A stretch of DNA of 64,000 nt from Rhizobium binae (lineage in GTDB: Bacteria > Pseudomonadota > Alphaproteobacteria > Rhizobiales > Rhizobiaceae): contig NZ_CP071604.1 of NCBI RefSeq assembly GCF_017357225.1, forward strand, positions 2,793,001 through 2,857,000, read 5' to 3'. The notes under the pieces were generated by a model. It was not told the origin of the DNA. It saw nothing but the letters and a program-made list of their open reading frames with translations, and did not search any database. The position numbers were made by a program, and so were the translations under genes. Of the stretch, positions 18,926 to 25,681 are shown one piece after another. Within the stretch, counting starts at the first letter, position 1. Each line of letters begins with the position of its first letter.

Positions 18926-19254
18926 ATCGCCAATGTTGCCCTGTTCGTCGGATCGCTACATCGCCACTGGAATCGACCGGGACCGGCCGTCCGAATGCGG
19001 CGGGGGCAAACCTCCATGGCAAAAAGGCGAGAAGATGGTGTCAATGCGGCAGCGGGCCGGTTTGCGGGTTTTCGTCCACAGACGACGGGGAGGCCTCGGC
19101 TCAGCCGCCAGAAAGCTGCAACCCCGCTTCGAAAACCAGCGACTTCACCGCGAATAAATCCAGGTTGTACCTTTCGTACATTCCCTCTTCGGCCTGCGCG
19201 GCAGCTGATTCGCCGCTCGTCGGCCTCGAAAAGTGATTCACACACCTCGTCTCA
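18926..19254. other. intergenic region upstream of beta-helix copy 2
   Basis: There are 329 bp without a supported gene. It should contain the promoter for the minus-strand beta-helix gene. A 26-residue minus-strand frame (MYERYNLDLFAVKSL...) near 19101-19180 has ordinary composition but its GAGGGA sequence touches the ATG, so I did not call it. Confidence 0.35.
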
Positions 19255-19425
19255 TTAATGGAGACCCGGGGGGCCGAGCGCCTGGGCGCGTTTCGCCGCC
19301 GGATCGGGAGCAGGGCGGCGATCCTCCGGTTCGCCATCCTGGACAATGAACCCGGGACAGCCGCGACAGTCGCCGCGGCGCGGACACTCGGCTGGAATGC
19401 CGGCCTCGCCTCTTGGTTTGCACAT
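19255..19425 (-). CDS. small cysteine-rich hypothetical protein
   Basis: This 56-residue protein has cysteines at positions 2, 14, 20 and 23 (MCKPRGE, AECPRRGDCRGCPG). The last two form a CxxC that could bind metal or be redox active. The ATG at 19425 sits 5-6 nt after TCGGAGAAG, a good ribosome site, and third codon positions are GC-rich as in real genes here. It lies 55 bp behind the hemerythrin-like gene on the same strand and may share its transcript. I do not recognise the family. Its small size keeps confidence moderate. Confidence 0.5.
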   Translation of the reverse strand: MCKPRGEAGIPAECPRRGDCRGCPGFIVQDGEPEDRRPAPDPAAKRAQALGPPGLH

Positions 19426-19480
19426 GGTTCTTCTCCGAAAATTCAAGGAGGCGTTCGCTCCTCCGCCCGCACCCGTCTTC

Positions 19481-20188
19481 TCAGGCCGCCAGCTTCAGTG
19501 CGTCGGCAAGCTTGGCGAAATCGCTGGCCGAAAGCCCTGGGCGGACGGCGAAATCGATGACGGCCTGGAAGATTTCCGGCGGCGCATTCCTCTTCATGGC
19601 GCCGAGCATCGCCGCGCGCTCCGCCGGATTGATCGCCGGGATCATGATGCGCATGAAGGCCATGCTTTTCTCCGGCGGCAGGGAGCCGATGATGCGCATC
19701 TCGATGCCGAGCATTTCATCGTCGGTGAAGTTGCGCCACAGGACAGGGCCGGTCACCGCCTCTTCCTCATGCATATGCGCGAAGTCGTCGGCGATATAGG
19801 CGGCAAAGGCGAGATAAAGCTTACGGCCGCAGACTGCCTTGTGCAGCGGCCAGGCGTTTTCCCAGGCGACAATCAATTCCTCCAGCTCGCGGAAGGCGCT
19901 GCGGTGGTCGTCGTGCTGCTCGTCCAGCGTGACGGTCGACACGCCCTTTTCGGCAAGCGCCACATGGATGTTGTCGTCCTCGTGCATCACGTGAGAGGCC
20001 GCAAGCATCAGGTAGTGGCGCAGGTCGCCGATCAGGAAGATCGTCTCCTCGACATTTTGGAAATCGGCAGTGCCGAGGCGTCCGAGCAGGTCGCAGCCGG
20101 CCTTACGCAGGCCCTTGTGTATGGCGCCGTAAATGTCGTAACGGCCGTTGAGATCGGGGATGCTGGTAAGTGAGAATTCATGGCTCAT
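19481..20188 (-). CDS. hemerythrin-like (HHE domain) protein
   Basis: This is a 235-residue all-helical protein with ligands in hemerythrin spacing: HVMHEDDNIH, TLDEQHDDHRSAF and DDFAHMHEEEAVTG. HHE-domain proteins bind a di-iron centre and sense or handle oxygen, NO or iron. The C-terminal third (PEKSMAFMRIMIPAINPAERAAML) matches the helical extension seen in many proteobacterial versions. The ATG at 20188 follows GAGGAAAACCATC. It is divergent from two flavin-reductase-fold genes across 166 bp with dyad symmetry, so co-regulation is likely. Confidence 0.72.
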   Translation of the reverse strand: MSHEFSLTSIPDLNGRYDIYGAIHKGLRKAGCDLLGRLGTADFQNVEETIFLIGDLRHYLMLAASHVMHEDDNIHVALAEKGVSTVTLDEQHDDHRSAFRELEELIVAWENAWPLHKAVCGRKLYLAFAAYIADDFAHMHEEEAVTGPVLWRNFTDDEMLGIEMRIIGSLPPEKSMAFMRIMIPAINPAERAAMLGAMKRNAPPEIFQAVIDFAVRPGLSASDFAKLADALKLAA

Positions 20189-20272
20189 GATGGTTTTCCT
20201 CTCGTCGGCCGGCGCCTCCTTGTGTGCGCCGGGCTGATGAGCGGGAGATAGCCGAGGCCTTTGCGAGGCGCT

Positions 20273-20320
20273 TCCTAAAACCATCCTAAGCAATTGAGAC
20301 GATTGCTAAGAATATCCTAA
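20273..20320. promoter_or_regulatory. candidate operator in the hemerythrin/PNPOx divergent promoter
   Basis: AGCAAT (20289-20294) and ATTGCT (20302-20307) form an inverted repeat with a 7-nt spacer, flanked by three TCCTAA copies at 20273, 20284 and 20315, the first two 11 bp apart. The site sits between two divergent start codons. The cognate regulator is unknown; the GAF/winged-helix-like protein at 20828 is a candidate. Confidence 0.45.
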
Positions 20321-20354
20321 ATAAATATCGTTGTCTGCCATTGGGGGAAAAGCA

Positions 20355-20831
20355 TTGCTCGGGTCGGAACTCACAGCCTTCATAGAAAGTCCCGTCATGA
20401 TATTGTTTGCGGCGCGCGACGAGGCCGGCCGGCCGATGATCGGGCGCGGTTCGGGCGTGCGCGTCGACCGGCAGAGCGGGCATCTGCATTTTCTCGCCTC
20501 CCGCAGCCAGTGGCCGAGAGCCGTTGGCGAGGCGCTGGCCGGCCGGCCGATTGCCACGACTTATGTGCGGGCGACCGACTACAAGGCCTGCCAGATCAAA
20601 GGCCGGATCTTGGAAGCGGGACCGGCGGATGAGGCCCAGCGTGCACGGGGGGAGGCCTATGTCGCAGAGCAGCTGGCGCGGATGATGGCGCTCGGGGTCA
20701 CCCGTATGCAGCTCTCCAGCACGTTGTCGGACCAGGAGCTCGTCTGCCTGACGATCGAGCCGCAGGCTATCTTCGAGCAGACACCGGGGCCGGGCGCGGG
20801 GCGCAGGCTGACGCCGGAAGCCGCCAAATGA
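20355..20831 (+). CDS. pyridoxamine 5'-phosphate oxidase-like flavin-binding protein
   Basis: This 158-residue protein has the split-barrel flavin fold of the PNPOx family: LTAFIESPVMILFAARDEAGRPMIGRG at the N-terminus, then SRSQWPRAVGEALAGRPIATTYVRATDYKACQIKG. The chosen TTG at 20355 follows TTGGGGGAAAAGCA, a much better ribosome site than the TTG at 20331. It overlaps the next gene by 4 nt (ATGA), so the two are translationally coupled. Family members bind FMN, F420 or haem; which one here is open. Confidence 0.65.
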   Translation: MLGSELTAFIESPVMILFAARDEAGRPMIGRGSGVRVDRQSGHLHFLASRSQWPRAVGEALAGRPIATTYVRATDYKACQIKGRILEAGPADEAQRARGEAYVAEQLARMMALGVTRMQLSSTLSDQELVCLTIEPQAIFEQTPGPGAGRRLTPEAAK

Positions 20832-22174
20832 TTCCGCTCGAAAGGCTGCGGGACAGTTTCGAAGGCGTCATTCCCTCCGTCATCGCCACCACCGATGCCG
20901 AGGGAATGCCCAATATTTCCTATCTCTCGCACGTGCATTACGTCGACGAGACGCATGTGGCGCTGTCTAATCAGTTCTTTTCCAAGACGGCCACCAATGT
21001 GGCGCGCAACGGGCTTGCGACTGTGATGGTGGTCGATGGCTATAGCGGCCAGCAACACGTGCTCGATCTGGTGTTCGAGCGCTCCGAGACGGAAGGTAAG
21101 ACATTTGAGCGGGTGGCGATCCATCTGGCGATCCTGGAAAGCCGGATGAGCGGGATCATGAAGCTGCGTGCCGTCGATATCTACCGGGTGGAGGACTGCC
21201 GGGCCGTGCCGGCGGCCCATCACCTGGTCGAGCCTGAGCCGCTCTTTCTGCCCGACCTGATGGGCAAGGTGGCGCGGCTGACGGCACGCATGTCGGATTG
21301 CGGCGATGCGGAAACGCTGCTCGATGCCACGCTCGAAGGCCTGGGCGAGCTCTTCGGCTTCCGCCATTCGATGGTGCTGGTGCCGGACGGCGAACGCGGC
21401 GGGCTGACGACCATTGCCAGCCGAGGCTACGACCAGTTCGGTTTCGGCGCCGAGGTTCCGGCCGGGCTCGGCATTATCGGGCTTGCGGCCGAACGACGCG
21501 GAAACGTGCGGATCACCGACCTCAGCCGCGGCCAACGCTACATCGAGGCGGTGCGGGCCATGGCGGGCGTCGAGGATGCGGCGCCGATCCCGCTTCCGGC
21601 GCTAGACAGGCCGCTCAGCCAGATCGCTCTGCCGCTTGTCGCGCGAGGAAGGCTCGTCGGCGTGCTGTTTTCGGAATCGACCGAGCGCTTCACCTTCCGC
21701 CATCGCGACGAGGAGGCGCTGATCGTGATCGCAGCCCATCTCGCTACCGCGCTCTCCTTCCTGTCCGAGGAACGCGAGCGGCCGGAGACAAATGGGCGGG
21801 AAAAGGCCGACGCCCCGGCCGGCCGGGCCGGCAGCCTACCCGCTGGCGGGCGCATCGCCGTTCGCTTCTATCCGCGCGACGGCTCCCTGTTCGTCGACGA
21901 CGACTATCTGATCCGCGGCGTGCCCGGGCGGCTGCTCCTGCATTTCCTCGAAGACTATGTCCGCACTGGCAAGCAGGACTTCCTGAACCGCGAGATCCGC
22001 CGCGACCGCCGCCTGCAGTTGCCCGACTTCAAGGACAACCTGGAAACCAGGCTGATCCTCCTGCGCCGGCGGCTGGAGGAAAAAGCCGGTCCGATCACCC
22101 TCGAACGCGCCGACCGCGGCCGCCTGCGGCTGACGCTCGCCGGGTGGCCGGAGATCGAGGTGGTGGAGGAGTGA
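20828..22174 (+). CDS. PNPOx-like / GAF / winged-helix-like multidomain protein
   Basis: This 448-residue protein has three parts. Residues 1-130 are a second pyridoxamine-oxidase-like flavin-binding barrel (IPSVIATTDAEGMPNISYLSHVHYVDE). Residues about 145-320 form a GAF sensor domain (LLDATLEGLGELFGFRHSM to RDEEALIVIAAHLATALSF). Residues 345-448 look like a winged helix: RGVPGRLLLHFLEDYV, LNREIRRDRRLQLPDFKDN and RLILLRRRLEEK. The last part is my inference from pattern. The chain would couple redox or ligand sensing to a DNA- or protein-binding output. It overlaps the preceding gene by ATGA. Confidence 0.65.
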   Translation: MIPLERLRDSFEGVIPSVIATTDAEGMPNISYLSHVHYVDETHVALSNQFFSKTATNVARNGLATVMVVDGYSGQQHVLDLVFERSETEGKTFERVAIHLAILESRMSGIMKLRAVDIYRVEDCRAVPAAHHLVEPEPLFLPDLMGKVARLTARMSDCGDAETLLDATLEGLGELFGFRHSMVLVPDGERGGLTTIASRGYDQFGFGAEVPAGLGIIGLAAERRGNVRITDLSRGQRYIEAVRAMAGVEDAAPIPLPALDRPLSQIALPLVARGRLVGVLFSESTERFTFRHRDEEALIVIAAHLATALSFLSEERERPETNGREKADAPAGRAGSLPAGGRIAVRFYPRDGSLFVDDDYLIRGVPGRLLLHFLEDYVRTGKQDFLNREIRRDRRLQLPDFKDNLETRLILLRRRLEEKAGPITLERADRGRLRLTLAGWPEIEVVEE

Positions 22175-22238
22175 TGGGAGGGTGAGTTTCGGCGGTTCGC
22201 GGGCCCGACGCGAGCGCGCTCTTGGAGTTTCTGGCCCG

Positions 22239-22580
22239 TTATTTCGAAGGGTTGGAGAAGCCGCGGTAGAAGCGTGTCGGTTGCAGCAGCGAACTGGTGA
22301 TGTTGGCGACGATCTGCCCATCCGCCTCGCTCTTCGCCTTCGCTTCCTGCCATTCGCGATCGGCCAAGAACTCGGCCCATTTCTGCTCGCGCTCCGCCAG
22401 CGACCGCCATTCGAGCAGATAGGTCAGATCGTTGCCGGAAGAACCGATCATCGTCGTCCAGAAGCCGAGCGGGCGGATGCCGAGGCGTTCCCAGATCACC
22501 AGCGTGGCGGTCTCGAAACGCTGATGCAGTGCCGGCAGCCTCCCCGGCAGACATGTATAGATGCGCAATTCGTGGATCAT
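22239..22580 (-). CDS. NIPSNAP family protein
   Basis: This 113-residue protein begins MIHELRIYTCLPGRLPALHQRFE and contains LTYLLEWRSLAEREQKWAEFLADREW, the standard NIPSNAP ferredoxin-like fold pattern. The ATG at 22580 is preceded by GAGGAGCATCCG, so the longer frame to 22652 was not used. NIPSNAP proteins are small alpha/beta barrels of uncertain function. It lies 83 bp behind fabI on the same strand and could be read with it. Confidence 0.75.
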   Translation of the reverse strand: MIHELRIYTCLPGRLPALHQRFETATLVIWERLGIRPLGFWTTMIGSSGNDLTYLLEWRSLAEREQKWAEFLADREWQEAKAKSEADGQIVANITSSLLQPTRFYRGFSNPSK

Positions 22581-22663
22581 CGGATGCTCCTCGTGTTGGA
22601 TCAGGCGAGATTGTGCATATCGTTCTGCGCCGGTAAAAGCGAGGGGCACCACCCATCAGGGAC

Positions 22664-23446
22664 CTAATCGATAATGTGATATCCGCCATCGATATAGATG
22701 GTATCGCCGGTAATCAGCCGAGCGGCATCATGCGCAAGGAAGGCCGTTGCCATGCCGACATCGTCGATCGAGACGAGGCTGCGCGTCGGCGCCGTTTCCT
22801 GGGCCTTGTTCAACAGCTCGTCGAATTCGGGAATGCCGGAAGCCGCGCGTGTTGCGAGCGGGCCGGGAGAGATGGCGTGGACGCGGATGCCCTTGGGGCC
22901 GAGTTCGGCGGCAATGTAGCGCACTGCGCTTTCCAGCGCCGCCTTGGCCACCCCCATGACGTTATAGTTCTTCACCACCATCTGGCTGCCGTAATAGGTC
23001 ATGGTGAAGAGCGTGCCGCCGCGTTTCATCAGCGGTTCGGCAAGATGGGCCATGCGGATGAACGACCAGCAGGAAATGTCCATCGTCTTCAGGAATCCGT
23101 CCTGCGGCACGTCGACGACGCGGCCCTGCAGCGTATCCTTCGGCGAGAAGGCGATCGAATGGACGAGGAAATCCAGTTCGCCCCAAAAGTCCGAGATGCT
23201 GTCGAACACGGCCTCCAGCTGACCCGGCACGGACACGTCGAGCGGCAGGAAGATCGGTGCTTCCAGCTCATCGGCGAGCGGCTCGACATAGGGTTTTGCC
23301 TTGTCGTTGAGATAGGTGACGGCGAGATCGGCGCCGAGCGCTCGGAAGGCCCTGGCGCAGCCCCAGGCGATCGACTGATCATTGGCGATGCCGACCACCA
23401 GCCCGCGCTTGCCTTCAAGAAGTTTGGCCTTCACTTCAGGAATCAT
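22664..23446 (-). CDS. fabI: enoyl-[acyl-carrier-protein] reductase, FabI type
   Basis: This 260-residue SDR reduces enoyl-ACP with NADH in fatty-acid elongation. The N-terminal GLVVGIANDQSIAWG (residues 15-29) is the FabI cofactor loop, and Tyr161 and Lys168 form the FabI-specific Y-x6-K pair (YNVMGVAK). The ATG at 23446 follows GAGGGGCTGAGG; a longer frame to 23491 would touch the ackA stop. It is the last gene of the DUF3141-pta-ackA-fabI operon. In Sinorhizobium meliloti an orfA-pta-ackA-fabI operon is known to be phosphate-stress induced, so this is likely a second FabI rather than the housekeeping one. Confidence 0.88.
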   Translation of the reverse strand: MIPEVKAKLLEGKRGLVVGIANDQSIAWGCARAFRALGADLAVTYLNDKAKPYVEPLADELEAPIFLPLDVSVPGQLEAVFDSISDFWGELDFLVHSIAFSPKDTLQGRVVDVPQDGFLKTMDISCWSFIRMAHLAEPLMKRGGTLFTMTYYGSQMVVKNYNVMGVAKAALESAVRYIAAELGPKGIRVHAISPGPLATRAASGIPEFDELLNKAQETAPTRSLVSIDDVGMATAFLAHDAARLITGDTIYIDGGYHIID

Positions 23447-23491
23447 CCTCAGCCCCTCTGTTCGGTCAAATGATTTCGACTGCGCAATCAC

Positions 23492-24664
23492 TCACGCGGT
23501 AACCAGTGCGAATGTGTGCCGCGCAATCATCAGTTCCTCGTCGGTCGGCACGCAATAGACGGCGATCCTGCTGTCCTCGCTCGAGATCAGCAGCTCGCCG
23601 GCGGCGTTTCGCCCGGCATCGAGCTTCGCGCCCAGCCAGACGAGTTTCTTGGCGATGCGCTCGCGCATGACCGGCGAGTTTTCCCCGACGCCGGCGGTGA
23701 AGACGAAAGCGTCCAGACCGCCGAGCACCGCGGCGAGTGCACCGGTATTGAAGCCGATCCGATGGATGAAATGATCGAGCGCCAGGACGGCTCCCGGGGC
23801 GTCGCTGGCGAGCAGGTCGCGCACGTCGTTGCTTATACCCGACAGCCCCTTGAGACCGGACTCCTTGTAGAGCAGATCCTGCAGTTCGCCTGGCGTCATG
23901 CCGCGCTGCTGCAGGAGGTAGAGAAGGACGCCGGGATCGATCTGCCCGCAGCGCGTGCCCATCGGCAGGCCATCGAGCGCCGTGAAGCCCAATGTGCTCT
24001 CGATGCTCTTGCCTTGGTGGAGCGCGCAGAGGGAAGCGCCGCTGCCGAGATGGGCGACGATCACCCGGCCCATGCCGACCTCGGGCGCGATCGCGGCGAG
24101 CCGGCCGGCCACATATTCGTAGGAAAGGCCGTGGAAACCGTAGCGCCGCACGCCCTCGGCAAAATAATGGGCGGGGATGGCGTAATGATCCGCCATCGGA
24201 TCATGGCCGCGATGGAAGGCGGTGTCGAAACAGGCGACCTGGGCAAGCTGCGGCTGGTGCTCCAAGATGGCGCGGATGGGCGCGAGATTGTTCGGCTGAT
24301 GCAGCGGCGCAAGCGGCGTGTAACGCTCCAGCTCCCGCACCAGCGCCTCGTCGATCCGCACCGGGTGCATATGATCGGGTCCGCCATGGACCACGCGGTG
24401 GCCGATGGCGATCAGCCGTCCGTCATGCCGCTCCCGCAGCCATTGTCCCACCAGCCGCATCGCCGCCGGCAGATCGGGCACGGTCTCGCAAGGGTAGGAT
24501 TCGTCTGCCAGCCGGTCGCCGCCGGCGCCCTTGATGGTCAGGTGCGGGGCGGTGCCGATGCCTTCCATCTTTCCCTTGACGAGCCGCGTCAGCTGCTTTG
24601 CTGCGGCGAAGACTTCGAATTTCAGGCTGGAAGAACCGGCATTGACGACGAGGATCGTATCCAT
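23492..24664 (-). CDS. ackA: acetate kinase
   Basis: This 390-residue enzyme interconverts acetyl phosphate plus ADP with acetate plus ATP. The N-terminal MDTILVVNAGSSSLKFEVF is the acetate/butyrate kinase signature, RVVHGGPD and VACFDTAFH are further conserved blocks, and AHLGSGASLCA binds nucleotide. The ATG at 24664 lies 4 nt after the pta stop, so the genes are coupled; the upstream ATG at 24712 would lie inside pta. With pta it would shuttle acetyl-CoA, acetyl phosphate and acetate, releasing CoA and phosphate. Confidence 0.9.
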   Translation of the reverse strand: MDTILVVNAGSSSLKFEVFAAAKQLTRLVKGKMEGIGTAPHLTIKGAGGDRLADESYPCETVPDLPAAMRLVGQWLRERHDGRLIAIGHRVVHGGPDHMHPVRIDEALVRELERYTPLAPLHQPNNLAPIRAILEHQPQLAQVACFDTAFHRGHDPMADHYAIPAHYFAEGVRRYGFHGLSYEYVAGRLAAIAPEVGMGRVIVAHLGSGASLCALHQGKSIESTLGFTALDGLPMGTRCGQIDPGVLLYLLQQRGMTPGELQDLLYKESGLKGLSGISNDVRDLLASDAPGAVLALDHFIHRIGFNTGALAAVLGGLDAFVFTAGVGENSPVMRERIAKKLVWLGAKLDAGRNAAGELLISSEDSRIAVYCVPTDEELMIARHTFALVTA

Positions 24665-24668
24665 GGCA

Positions 24669-25634
24669 TCAACCACCCTGTATCGGCGCGTTGTTGCGGC
24701 GCGCTTCGGCAAAGAGCACGGCGACGGCGCAGGAGGCGAGCCGCGCCCGCACGCTGTCGGCCCGCGACGTCAGGATGATCGGCACGCGCGCGCCGAGCAC
24801 GAGGCCGGCGGCATCTGCCCGCGCCAGGAAGGTCAGGTTCTTCGCCAGCATGTTGCCGGATTCGAGATTGGGGACGACGAGGATCTGGGCCCGGCCGGCG
24901 ACCTCGGACTTGATGCCCTTGATGCGCGCGGCTTCCGGATCGATCGCATTGTCGAAGGCGAGCGGCCCGTCGAGAATGCCACCGGTTATCTGGCCACGTT
25001 CGGCCATCTTGCAGAGCGCAGCCGCCTCGATGGTCGAGGGGATCTTCGACGTCACCGTCTCGACCGCCGAAAGGATCGCCACGCGTGGCGTGCCGAGACC
25101 GATGGCCGTGAAGAGGTCGATGGCGTTCTGGATAATGTCGCGCTTGGCGTCGAGATCGGGGGCGATGTTTATGGCGGCGTCGGTGATGAACAGCGTTTCG
25201 GCATGGTGCGGCACGTCCATGACGAAGACGTGGCTGATCCGCCGCGCCGTCCGCAGCCCCGTCGCCGAGGAGGTCACGGCCCGCATAAGCTCGTCCGTGT
25301 GCAGGCTGCCCTTCATCAGGAGTTCGGCGCCGCCCGCGCGGATGATTTCGACGGCTTTGGCCGCCGAGGCATCGCTGTGGGAGGCATCTATGAGCTCGAA
25401 TGGCGAGATGTCGATGCTGTGCGCCGTCGCGACCGCGCGTATCTTCTGCACCGGGCCGACGAGGACCGGGCGCATTAGCCCCGTCTCTGCCGCCTCGACG
25501 GCGCCGCGCAACGACGACTCGTCGCAGGGATGGGCGACGGCGGTCGTCATCTCGGGCGCAAGCTTGGCCCTGGCGATCAGCCGTTCATATTTCTCGTGGC
25601 GCCTGGTTTCGTCGGGGTTTTCCCAATCCGGCAT
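24669..25634 (-). CDS. pta: phosphate acetyl/butyryltransferase
   Basis: This 321-residue enzyme is of the short PTA/PTB type (no N-terminal P-loop domain) and makes acetyl phosphate from acetyl-CoA and phosphate. Characteristic blocks are GGAELLMKGSLHTDELMRAV, HVFVMDVP, LFITDAAINIAPDLDAKRDI and GGILDGPLAFDNAID. The ATG at 25634 follows GGGGGGACAGCAG. The gene sits 47 bp behind the DUF3141 gene and 4 nt ahead of ackA. Because the family is broad, a longer acyl-CoA substrate is possible, but the adjacent acetate kinase favours acetyl. Confidence 0.85.
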   Translation of the reverse strand: MPDWENPDETRRHEKYERLIARAKLAPEMTTAVAHPCDESSLRGAVEAAETGLMRPVLVGPVQKIRAVATAHSIDISPFELIDASHSDASAAKAVEIIRAGGAELLMKGSLHTDELMRAVTSSATGLRTARRISHVFVMDVPHHAETLFITDAAINIAPDLDAKRDIIQNAIDLFTAIGLGTPRVAILSAVETVTSKIPSTIEAAALCKMAERGQITGGILDGPLAFDNAIDPEAARIKGIKSEVAGRAQILVVPNLESGNMLAKNLTFLARADAAGLVLGARVPIILTSRADSVRARLASCAVAVLFAEARRNNAPIQGG

Positions 25635-25681
25635 CTGCTGTCCCCCCTGTTCCAAAGAAGCATCCAGCCGTTATCATCCGG

